Assembly (NCBI GenBank): GCA_023417065.1
Contig: JAEZGH010000117.1
Location: 1-15,350, forward strand
DNA: 15,350 bases
Direction of reading: 5' to 3'
From: Bacteroidota bacterium
GTDB lineage: Bacteria; Bacteroidota; Bacteroidia; Cytophagales; Cyclobacteriaceae
Position 1 is the stretch's first letter. Every line of letters starts with the position of its first letter. The notes beneath the pieces are model-generated. The model saw only the letters and a program-made list of their open reading frames with translations, had not been told where the DNA came from and searched no databases. Positions 1 to 6,682 of this stretch are shown here, in pieces. A program made the position numbers and the translations under genes.

Positions 1-84
1 TTCCTCCTATTGACCATAAACCGAACGTTTCGGCGGTCTTACTAGTCATGAATTGAACATTCAGTGAAGTCAGGATGACGGATT
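1..84. repeat. 84-bp direct repeat, copy 1 (left edge)
   Basis: This stretch is repeated without a mismatch at 300-383, an offset of 299 bp. It may extend left beyond the window. It contains a small hairpin, CCGAA (21-25), CGT, TTCGG (29-33). Diverged copies occur in the opposite orientation near 15232-15312 and 14765-14845, and a weaker one near 10905-10970. It has no plausible coding content. It belongs to the dispersed intergenic repeat family that also forms the two long blocks on the right of the window. Confidence 0.9.
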
Positions 85-299
85 CTTAGGGGAGGAGGGT
101 AACGGAGCGTTCGTGCCTTCGAGCCCAGCGTGTGAGCTGAGGAGTGAGCGTGACGTGTGCCCTGTTCAGCGATTCACCGGTAACGTGGCTGCCTGTTCCA
201 GGCAATACCCCGCAGGCAGAAAACGCGAACTGCCTTCCAGGTGTTACCACCTGGAAGCAGAAACGCAAAAATCCTGTGTGCCTTCGTCCCCGAAGATCG
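85..299. repeat. Spacer of the left repeat block, inverted match to the right block
   Basis: The part from about 97 to 190 matches, in reverse complement and with scattered differences, about 14656-14760 in the right-hand repeat block; shared words include the inverse of GAACGCTCCGTTACCC and of TCGCCGAACAGGGTACGC. The part from about 277 to 299 is the inverse of the 'CTTCGGGAACGAAGGCAC' word found near 14850 and 15325. The block is therefore mosaic repeat sequence. Short open frames through it are considered spurious. Confidence 0.7.
191..257. other. Cluster of overlapping hairpins
   Basis: Three inverted repeats lie close together. GCCTG-TTC-CAGGC is at 191-203. AGGCAG (214-219) pairs with CTGCCT (230-235). 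A perfect 10-bp stem has arms CTTCCAGGTG (234-243) and CACCTGGAAG (248-257) around the loop TTAC. The second and third compete for bases 234-235, so they could be alternative folds. No poly-T tract follows, so this is not a normal intrinsic terminator. Function unknown; it may be a REP-like structure inside the repeat block. Confidence 0.6.
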
Positions 300-383
300 T
301 TCCTCCTATTGACCATAAACCGAACGTTTCGGCGGTCTTACTAGTCATGAATTGAACATTCAGTGAAGTCAGGATGACGGATT
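300..383. repeat. 84-bp direct repeat, copy 2
   Basis: Identical to 1-84 over the full 84 bases, with divergence starting at 384. It sits 59 bp downstream of the end of the minus-strand histidine-kinase gene at 443. Identity between the copies indicates recent duplication or gene conversion, because other family members in the window have diverged visibly. Confidence 0.9.
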
Positions 384-401
384 TGGGATTGACCGGCAAA
401 C

Positions 402-429
402 AGGCAACCAACAGCAGGCAACCAGCAAC
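402..429. repeat. Short tandem duplication (2 x 14 bp)
   Basis: AGGCAACCAACAGC (402-415) is followed directly by AGGCAACCAGCAAC (416-429), two near-identical 14-base units between the repeat block and the end of the kinase gene. It probably arose by slippage. No function is evident. Confidence 0.55.
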
Positions 430-442
430 AAAGCACACACAC

Positions 443-2317
443 TCACGAATCAGGAATCACGACATGGAACTCCGCGCCCTCGTTGGGTGCTGAGAGTGCA
501 AAGATTTCGCCGCCGTGGTTGGCGACTACCTTGCGCGCGATGGCGAGGCCGATGCCCGTGCCTTCGTAGGCTGACCGCGCGTGCAGGCGCTGGAAGACCG
601 TGAAGATCTGATCGGCATATTGCTGATCAAAACCAATTCCATTGTCCTTGACGACAATCTTCCAGTACTGTTCGGTGCTCATCGTCGAGCGCTGGCGGTT
701 GGTAGGTGTGTTGGCGCGGGAGCCTGTGATCGACACGACAGGCGCTGCGTCGGGTTTGCGGAACTTGATGGCGTTGAAAAGCAGGTTGTAAAACAACTGC
801 TTCAGCTGGGCCGGGCGCGCTTTGAGGGTAGGCAGCTCGCCCTTGATTTCTACCGTGGCGTTGGTTTGTGCGATTAACAGTTCGAGGTCATCGAGAACGG
901 TATTGATCGTGTCGCGGAGCGAGACCTGCACGGCAGGCTCGGCCTGATTCACGCGCGTGTAGCTGAGCAGATCCTTGATCAGCCGCGTCATACGTTGCGC
1001 GGTGCTGACGATCTTGCCAACGTAGCGTCTGCCCGTCTCATTCAGTTCATGGCCACTCTCCTCCTCTACGATGCTCGCAAACGTCAGAATCTTCCGCAGC
1101 GGTTCCTGCAAGTCGTGACTCGATACATAGGCAAACTGCTCGAGCTCGTCGTTCATTTCCTCCAGAGCGTGGGTTCGCTCGCGCACCTTGCGTTCAAGTT
1201 CCTCCGTAAGGGTAACCTGTTCATGGATATCGAGAGAGGTTCCCACCCACATCACCAGCTGGTGACTGTGGTCAAGTACGGGAGCTGCCTTTACGAAGTG
1301 CCATCGATACACGCCATCATGGCGACGCAGCCGTGCAGTCTGCTGGAAGGACATCCTGCGCCGCACTGCCTCCGACCATTTGGCCATGAGCAGGCTGATG
1401 TCATCAGGATGGACTGACGAGACCCAACCCTGGCCGTAGCCCGACTTGGTATCTATGTTGGTGAACTGAAACCACGACTGCGTAAGAAACGTGATGTGGC
1501 CATCGGCATCGGCAGTCCATGCAATCTGGGGCAGTGATTCCAGGATGAGCTCGATGCGGCGGTTCTTTTCGATCCTGTCGGTGACATCGTTCATCAGTAT
1601 CAGCGCTTCGCCATCGCGGCCCTGGCGGATGTTGGAGATGCTTATCTCGAAATGATTTCCGCGGATGCCTTCGGCGCCGAACTGAATCTGCTGATGATGG
1701 TCGAAGAACGTCTTGACGATCTGGATATCCTTTTCGGCGAGCAGGTCGCGCAGGTACGTCTTGCCGGCGCCGCACATTTCTGTGAGCAGTTTACGTCCTG
1801 CTTTGTTGGCGCCGTTTATCTCCAGGTCTTTGTTCACCACCAGCGCACTTATGGGAGCGTATTCCAGGATTTCGCCGGCATTCTCAAACCATCCGCCACC
1901 AGCGGTTAGTTGTGATAGTCGCGACTCCTGCGTTGCGCGCAGGCGCTGGAAGCTGCGCTTCTGGCGGGTGCGTGTGACCGCGCTTTGGAAGACTTCCGCG
2001 TAGTCGGTGTCTTCATTGAACTGCACGCACACGGCAGACTTTCCGACATACGGCGAGAACTGCAGGCTTTGTCTTACGCTGGAGTATTCTGCTTTCCCTG
2101 CAAGGATGACGATGGATAGCAGGCTGTCGCTTTTGACGATATCCTGCACGGCACGTACGGGTTTCTCCGCGGCGGGTCCGAGTACTACAAGTTCAAAACG
2201 CCGTGGACTGTCGAGCACCTCGGTAAGTTCGACGTTTTCAAACGTGTAAGGGAAGTCCTCGCTGATTGTTCGCGTAACTTCTCCTATTCCACCGTTGAAT
2301 CCCAGACATCCAATCAT
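443..2317 (-). CDS. PAS-domain sensor histidine kinase with N-terminal pseudo-receiver
   Basis: A predicted cytoplasmic kinase of 624 residues with no signal peptide or membrane segment. Residues 1-125 have the rhythm of a receiver domain (hydrophobic strands at FELVVLG and LLSIVIL, then a final helix), but Gly-Pro follows the third strand where the phosphoacceptor Asp would be, so it appears to be a pseudo-receiver. PAS domains follow at about 145-250 and 255-365 (the second PAS_3-like, ending in MWVGTSLDI), then a coiled coil at 365-395. The HisKA domain carries phosphoacceptor His401 in SSHDLQEPLRKI. The ATPase domain (about 500-624) has N-box Asn515, G1 box DNGIG (558-562) and G2 box GTGIGL (586-591), all intact. 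The ATG lies 5 nt after the stop of the upstream dehydrogenase-like gene, implying one transcript. A likely partner is the single-domain regulator two genes upstream. Kinase identity is secure; the signal sensed is unknown. Confidence 0.93.
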   Translation of the reverse strand: MIGCLGFNGGIGEVTRTISEDFPYTFENVELTEVLDSPRRFELVVLGPAAEKPVRAVQDIVKSDSLLSIVILAGKAEYSSVRQSLQFSPYVGKSAVCVQFNEDTDYAEVFQSAVTRTRQKRSFQRLRATQESRLSQLTAGGGWFENAGEILEYAPISALVVNKDLEINGANKAGRKLLTEMCGAGKTYLRDLLAEKDIQIVKTFFDHHQQIQFGAEGIRGNHFEISISNIRQGRDGEALILMNDVTDRIEKNRRIELILESLPQIAWTADADGHITFLTQSWFQFTNIDTKSGYGQGWVSSVHPDDISLLMAKWSEAVRRRMSFQQTARLRRHDGVYRWHFVKAAPVLDHSHQLVMWVGTSLDIHEQVTLTEELERKVRERTHALEEMNDELEQFAYVSSHDLQEPLRKILTFASIVEEESGHELNETGRRYVGKIVSTAQRMTRLIKDLLSYTRVNQAEPAVQVSLRDTINTVLDDLELLIAQTNATVEIKGELPTLKARPAQLKQLFYNLLFNAIKFRKPDAAPVVSITGSRANTPTNRQRSTMSTEQYWKIVVKDNGIGFDQQYADQIFTVFQRLHARSAYEGTGIGLAIARKVVANHGGEIFALSAPNEGAEFHVVIPDS

Positions 2318-2322
2318 AGGCT

Positions 2323-3507
2323 TTAGTCAGAAAGTATCGGTTGATCGAGTAATGACCTGCCAAGCCAGGTGTATAATAAGTCTGTTGTGGGTGACATGAC
2401 GTGTGAAGCGCGAGCATCGCGAAGGAGGAGTCCGAGGATGCCATTGTCGGCATAGCCGATTCCGCCTGCGAGGGTCATGACTTCATTGACTGTGTCAACG
2501 CAGCACGATGCTACTTCGGCCTTGGCGGCAAGAAGTGCAGGTACGGCCTTTGATTCGCCGGCGTCGTACTGGAGTGCCGCGTTGTAGATCAGCTGGCGCG
2601 TCCGTTCCACGCGTGCCCAGATAACGCCAAGGCGGTGTTGCAGCAGCGACACCTGTGCGAGGTGCGTGCCATTATGCGCGTAAACTCTTTTCAGCAATAT
2701 GTCTTTGCCCTCCTGTAGCGCTCGTTCAGCGATACCGAGATACGTTCCCGACATGGCGGTGAGGAAGTATGGCGCGACGACGTTGAAGACGTACCACAGC
2801 TGATCACCGGGGGCGCCGAGGATATGATCGGCGGAGATGGTCACGTTGTTGAGCTTGAGGCTGCGCGATGAATTGCCGCGCATGCCGAGGCCGTCCCACT
2901 CGCGGCCCCACTGGATGCCTTCCGCCTGGGCGTCGACGACGATGCAGGAGAACTGTTCCGGACTGGCGTCTTCGGCAGCTGCCATCGTCGACACGACATA
3001 CGAGTCGGCATGGCCGCCATTGGTAACGAAGGTTTTGCCGCCGTTGACGAGGAATGTTTCGTCCGACATAGGCATCAGCGACGTCTGCGGGAAATAGAAA
3101 TGTGCCCCTGTGCCGGGTTCGCTTACCGCAAGCGTTGTGATATGCTGGCCGCGCGCAATGCGCTCCAGGTATTTTTCCTTGTGCCATGCCGTGGCCTTTG
3201 CGGCGATCACCGCCGAGCCAACGCAATGCATGCCGTAGCACAATCCTACCGAGGCGTAGTGCATGCCCAACGTCTCGGATATACGCGCGAGGGAATACAA
3301 GCCGAGTCCATGCCCTCCGCATTCCTGTGGCACGACCAGTCCTGTGAGCTTTTCGCGCTTCAGTGCCTGCATGCTTTCGCTTACATAGGCCCCGCTGGCA
3401 TCGGCATGAGGACGTTCACGCGCAACGATGGTTGCACCGATTTCGTCGGCCAGCTGGACCAGCTGGTTGAGCGACGCCGCAGATTCTGAAGATGGCGATG
3501 GAGGCAT
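2323..3507 (-). CDS. Acyl-CoA dehydrogenase-fold flavoprotein, catalytic Glu absent
   Basis: A protein of 394 residues, the usual length for acyl-CoA dehydrogenases. Visible family features are the N-terminal helical part with GLVVPQECGG, the FAD/substrate loop SEPGTG (about 130-135), the middle beta domain with KTFVTNGGHAD, and the C-terminal helical domain with AGGIGYADNGILGLLLRDAR. Where medium-chain dehydrogenases have the catalytic base in YEGT, this protein reads MSPT, placing Ser372 at the glutamate position. The alternative glutamate site of isovaleryl- and long-chain enzymes falls among hydrophobic residues (around FLTAM). It may therefore be a flavin-dependent oxygenase or oxidase of the same fold, or a non-dehydrogenase, rather than a beta-oxidation enzyme; this is inference. 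I chose the ATG at 3507 because its A is shared with the TGA of the upstream regulator (TGATG, typical coupling). The frame could open at a TTG three codons earlier. It lies between a response regulator and a histidine kinase, with no beta-oxidation genes nearby. Confidence 0.85.
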   Translation of the reverse strand: MPPSPSSESAASLNQLVQLADEIGATIVARERPHADASGAYVSESMQALKREKLTGLVVPQECGGHGLGLYSLARISETLGMHYASVGLCYGMHCVGSAVIAAKATAWHKEKYLERIARGQHITTLAVSEPGTGAHFYFPQTSLMPMSDETFLVNGGKTFVTNGGHADSYVVSTMAAAEDASPEQFSCIVVDAQAEGIQWGREWDGLGMRGNSSRSLKLNNVTISADHILGAPGDQLWYVFNVVAPYFLTAMSGTYLGIAERALQEGKDILLKRVYAHNGTHLAQVSLLQHRLGVIWARVERTRQLIYNAALQYDAGESKAVPALLAAKAEVASCCVDTVNEVMTLAGGIGYADNGILGLLLRDARASHVMSPTTDLLYTWLGRSLLDQPILSD

Positions 3508-3905
3508 CAGTGGCAATGGGATAAAATTTTCTCTGCCGTTCTCACGAATTCCGACATGCTGGCAGGTTTAACCAAGTAGTCGATAGCTCCATTCAGGTAA
3601 GACATCTGTCGGGTGTCTTCGCTGTCGGAAGTCGTCAGCACAACTTTAGGCACCTGGCGAAACCGCGGTATCTCCTGCAGCGCAGCGAGGGTCTGGATGC
3701 CATTGAGAATGGGCATATTCAAGTCGAGGATGATTACACAAGGCAACGCAGGTTGGAGCCCGAGTGTTTCGAGTGCCTCTTTTCCATTCGTGACAACCTT
3801 AACGGTGAATTGGGGGTTGACTCGTTCGAACGCGAGTTTGATCAATTCCTGATCATCCTCGTCATCTTCAGCGAGCAGGATAAATGTTTGCGAACTGTCC
3901 AGCAT
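3507..3905 (-). CDS. Single-domain response regulator (Rcp1-like)
   Basis: 132 residues, a stand-alone receiver domain with no output domain. The acidic pocket is in AEDDEDD (Glu13-Asp14-Asp15), the phosphoacceptor is Asp61 in IILDLNMPILNG, the switch Thr is in VVLTTSD (91-92) and the conserved Lys is Lys113 in YLVKPAS. This matches the Rcp1-type receivers that accept phosphate from PAS- or phytochrome-type kinases and act by protein contact or in a phosphorelay. Its TGA overlaps the ATG of the dehydrogenase-fold gene by one base. It is separated from the triple-PAS kinase upstream by 122 nt that contain a good Bacteroidota-type promoter, so it may head its own transcript with the two genes that follow. 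Confidence 0.95.
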   Translation of the reverse strand: MLDSSQTFILLAEDDEDDQELIKLAFERVNPQFTVKVVTNGKEALETLGLQPALPCVIILDLNMPILNGIQTLAALQEIPRFRQVPKVVLTTSDSEDTRQMSYLNGAIDYLVKPASMSEFVRTAEKILSHCH

Positions 3906-3927
3906 TACAACATGTGTGAAAGTCCGC

Positions 3928-3958
3928 CAAAAATACGCTGCCTTATGATAGAATGAAA
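3928..3958 (-). promoter_or_regulatory. Candidate Bacteroidota promoter for the regulator/flavoprotein/kinase operon
   Basis: On the minus strand, TATTTTTG (3935-3928) fits the -7 consensus TAnnTTTG exactly. TTTC (3958-3955) lies 19 bases upstream, one base from the -33 consensus TTTG at the standard spacing. Transcription would start near 3922 and leave a leader of about 17 nt before the ATG at 3905. The assignment is by motif only. Confidence 0.45.
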
Positions 3959-4027
3959 GGTAAACAGCTTCGGTGTGTACAAAGGGTCTCAGGAGCAGTT
4001 GATTGAAGCTTTCCTGCAGCCAGGTAA

Positions 4028-6085
4028 TCAGGCATCCGTTTTCGGGAAGTAAATGTAAAACGACGCTCCCTCGTCGGGTTTGCCTTCAGTTGCAATAATT
4101 CCCTTATGGTTATCGACCACGCGCTTCACAATTGCGAGTCCGATACCAGCACCCTCAAATGAATCGCGCGAGTGCAGCCGGTAGAACACATCAAAAATCC
4201 TTGACGCCTGATCTTGCGAGAAGCCGATCCCATTGTCGGAAATGCGTATTCTGTGATAAGGCACCATCGGCAGCACGCCATGCCCAGGCACAGGCCCGCT
4301 GACAAGTTCGTATCCGATAGAGATGACCGGATTCCTTCCCTCCTTTGCGAACTTCAGGGAGTTTGAAAACAGGTTCAGGAAGAGCTGATGCAATTGGAAC
4401 GCCGTTCCACTTATCGTGGGAAGTGGTTCGGCAAGGATGGTGGCATGTTTGTCTGAAATAGCGACTTCAAGGTCACTTTGAACGCCGGCGACTACGTTGT
4501 TGAGGTTTACTACCTCGCGCTCACCGGGCGCGCTGAGTTTGGAGAATGCCAGCAGGTCTTCGATGAGCGCCTGCATACGCCTGGCGCTTTGCACAATCTT
4601 GCCGACGTATTCATTGCTTTTCTCAGAAAGGTGCTCTGAATCGACGATCCGCGAAGTGAACACCTGAATCTTGCGAAGCGGTTCTTTCAGGTCGTGGCTG
4701 GCCACAAAGGCAAACGAAGACAACTGGGCATTGGCCTGCTCCAGCGCTTTGTTCTTCATATCCATGGCTTCTTCGGCCTGGCGTCGTTCTGTGAGATCAC
4801 GCGTGACCTTTGAGAATCCGATGACGTGGTTATCCTGATCGTGCAGCGCAGTGATTACAACGCTTGCCCAGAACCTTGACCCGTCTTTGCGGAGGCGCCA
4901 CCCTTCGTGAATTGACTTACCATGCTGGGCGGCTTCACTAAGCAATTGCTCGGGCAGCCCCATAGCGCGGTCTTCGGGAGTATAGAAGATGGAAAAACGC
5001 TTACCTATAACTTCGGTAGATGAATACCCTTTGATTTTCTGTGCGCCGGAATTCCAGTTCTGAATTTCTCCGTTAACGCTGAGGAAGATAATGGCATAAT
5101 CCTGCACCTCTTCGATCATGCGATAATAGCGGTCTTCGCTTCTGCGGAGCTGTTCGTTCTTCTGGCGCAGTTCCTCAACATAGTTGCTGAGTTTTTCTTC
5201 TGCTGCCTTCCGTTCGGAGAAGTCGCGGGTGATCTTGGAAAACCCGAATACTTCGCCTTTTTCGTCGTGAAGCGCAGTGATGGACACATAGCCCCAGAAG
5301 CGCGTGCCGTTTTTTCTGACGCGCCAGCCTTCATGTGTTGTTGATCCGAGGGTACGTGCTTCATTGAGAAGCTTTTCGGGAAGTTTGCGTTCGCGGTCTT
5401 CGGGAGTGTACAGCAACCGAAAGCTTTTGCCGACGATCTCGCTGGACTCATACCCTTTGACGAGTTCAGCACCCTTGTTCCATTCGAGGATCTTCCCTTC
5501 GGCATCAAGCAAAATGATCGCGTAATCGCGAATCTCGGCTACCATTTTGTGGTACCGTTCTTCACTTCGGCGGAGTTCATCATTTTTGATTTTAATTTCT
5601 TCAGCATACTTACTGAGGCTGTCTTCGGCGATGCGGCGATCCGTGAGGTCGCGCGTCATCTTGAGGAAGCCTGTAACTTCTCCGTTAGTGTCACGGACAG
5701 GCGTAATGGTAACACTACCCCAGAAGCGTGTGCCATCCTTGCGAATGCGCCAGCCTTCGAGGTTTACTTTTCCCTGTTGCACGGCGGTCTCAAGAAGCGT
5801 TTCGGGAAAGTTTGCCTCTTTGTTTTCACGTGAATAGAATAAGCGAAAATGCTTGCCGATGATTTCATCGGGCGAATATCCTTTGATGCGTTCAGCACCT
5901 TTGTTCCACGTTCTGATAAAACCATCTTTGTCAAGCAGGATTATGGCATATTCATCCACATCTGAAACAACGTTCAGAAATCCTTCACTTGCCCCCCATC
6001 CTTGCTGCGACATAAATTCTGCTTTTTGGGCCTTCGATTCGGATACCACACGGGTCTTTTCCTTCTGCTTGCTTACATCATCCAT
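4028..6085 (-). CDS. Triple-PAS sensor histidine kinase
   Basis: A soluble kinase of 685 residues. Three closely similar PAS/PAC modules occupy about 36-150, 178-292 and 320-434. Equivalent tyrosines in the motif (E/D)YAII fall at 46, 188 and 330, an exact period of 142 residues, and each module repeats GAxxxKGY, EGWRxRKxGxRFW and a C-terminal (M/I/V)TRD(L/F)(T/S)(D/E)R. Short coiled linkers with LRRSE(E/D)RY separate them. HisKA has His464 in ASHDLKEPLRKI. The ATPase domain has N-box Asn571/Asn575, G1 DNGIG (617-621) and G2 GAGIGL (645-650), all intact. The ATG overlaps the end of the preceding response regulator by 8 nt, so the two are translationally coupled and very likely partners. No haem- or flavin-specific PAS residues were identified. 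The tandem identity suggests recent internal triplication. Confidence 0.95.
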   Translation of the reverse strand: MDDVSKQKEKTRVVSESKAQKAEFMSQQGWGASEGFLNVVSDVDEYAIILLDKDGFIRTWNKGAERIKGYSPDEIIGKHFRLFYSRENKEANFPETLLETAVQQGKVNLEGWRIRKDGTRFWGSVTITPVRDTNGEVTGFLKMTRDLTDRRIAEDSLSKYAEEIKIKNDELRRSEERYHKMVAEIRDYAIILLDAEGKILEWNKGAELVKGYESSEIVGKSFRLLYTPEDRERKLPEKLLNEARTLGSTTHEGWRVRKNGTRFWGYVSITALHDEKGEVFGFSKITRDFSERKAAEEKLSNYVEELRQKNEQLRRSEDRYYRMIEEVQDYAIIFLSVNGEIQNWNSGAQKIKGYSSTEVIGKRFSIFYTPEDRAMGLPEQLLSEAAQHGKSIHEGWRLRKDGSRFWASVVITALHDQDNHVIGFSKVTRDLTERRQAEEAMDMKNKALEQANAQLSSFAFVASHDLKEPLRKIQVFTSRIVDSEHLSEKSNEYVGKIVQSARRMQALIEDLLAFSKLSAPGEREVVNLNNVVAGVQSDLEVAISDKHATILAEPLPTISGTAFQLHQLFLNLFSNSLKFAKEGRNPVISIGYELVSGPVPGHGVLPMVPYHRIRISDNGIGFSQDQASRIFDVFYRLHSRDSFEGAGIGLAIVKRVVDNHKGIIATEGKPDEGASFYIYFPKTDA

Positions 6086-6542
6086 TGTGACTCGCGTTTA
6101 CTGGACTAACGATACCCGGCTTTGCTGTCAGGATTGGCATCAGCTGTTGTTCCCATTCAGACAAACTACTTGGTTTGGTGAGAAAATGCCATGCGCCTAA
6201 TTGAAGAGCTTTGTCCTGACTGGGCAAATGTGAGCTGGTTGAAAGCACGACGATAGGCACGTTGCCGAACTTTTCTTTCTTCCGTATCTCGGTGAGAAAC
6301 TGATGTCCGTTCATCAGGGGCATGTTGAGATCAAGAAAAATAATTTCCGGCAACGGGTCGATCTGGCTGAGGCGGTTTATCGCGTCGATGCCATTCCAGG
6401 CGGTTGTACAACGCAATTCGGGACAAAGCTTTTCGACTACCGTTAGAAAGATAAGCTGATCGTCCTCGTCGTCATCAACCAGAAATATATGTCCTTTCAA
6501 TTGTGGACATTTGCGGCCGTTTTGAAAAAGATACTCTTCCAT
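6078..6542 (-). CDS. Single-domain response regulator paired with the triple-PAS kinase
   Basis: 154 residues. A receiver domain (about 17-140) has a short N-terminal extension and a tail that ends inside the kinase start region. The acidic cluster is VDDDEDD (22-28), the phosphoacceptor Asp71 is in IIFLDLNMPLMNG, the switch Ser/Thr is in VVLSTSS, and the conserved Lys123 is in FLTKPSS. There is no DNA-binding or enzymatic output domain, so its output is probably by protein interaction or as a phosphorelay intermediate. Its last codons overlap the kinase gene by 8 nt. It is 140 nt downstream of the TPR membrane protein gene; no convincing terminator or promoter was seen in that gap, so co-transcription with it is possible but unproven. 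Confidence 0.95.
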   Translation of the reverse strand: MEEYLFQNGRKCPQLKGHIFLVDDDEDDQLIFLTVVEKLCPELRCTTAWNGIDAINRLSQIDPLPEIIFLDLNMPLMNGHQFLTEIRKKEKFGNVPIVVLSTSSHLPSQDKALQLGAWHFLTKPSSLSEWEQQLMPILTAKPGIVSPVNASHNG

Positions 6543-6682
6543 GGATTAGGTTCAGCACAAAGCATGGATATGTAAAAAACCATGCCAGCGGCTATTCGCT
6601 TGAAAATGCAATAAACGCCAAAATAATGCCGCGAGGCAGCCGCTTTAGGCAGAATTTGTTGAACGGTCTAAAAGTGGGGCGG

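Noticed and set aside
1..442. CRISPR array or insertion sequence at the left edge
   Set aside because: Only two repeat copies with a 215-bp spacer that is itself repeat-family sequence, no cas genes, and no transposase or terminal inverted repeats.
2804..3322. 172-codon minus-strand frame inside the flavoprotein gene
   Set aside because: Out-of-frame shadow of a gene with clear acyl-CoA-dehydrogenase motifs; its sequence is Arg-rich, as expected for a shifted frame.
3508..3516. TTG start three codons upstream for the flavoprotein
   Set aside because: The ATG at 3507 overlaps the regulator stop as TGATG, a standard coupling arrangement, and ATG is preferred over TTG.
6543..6682. Terminator between the TPR gene and the receiver
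   Set aside because: On the minus strand AGCG can pair with CGCT and six T follow some bases later, but the stem is only 4 bp and the T-run is displaced; not convincing.
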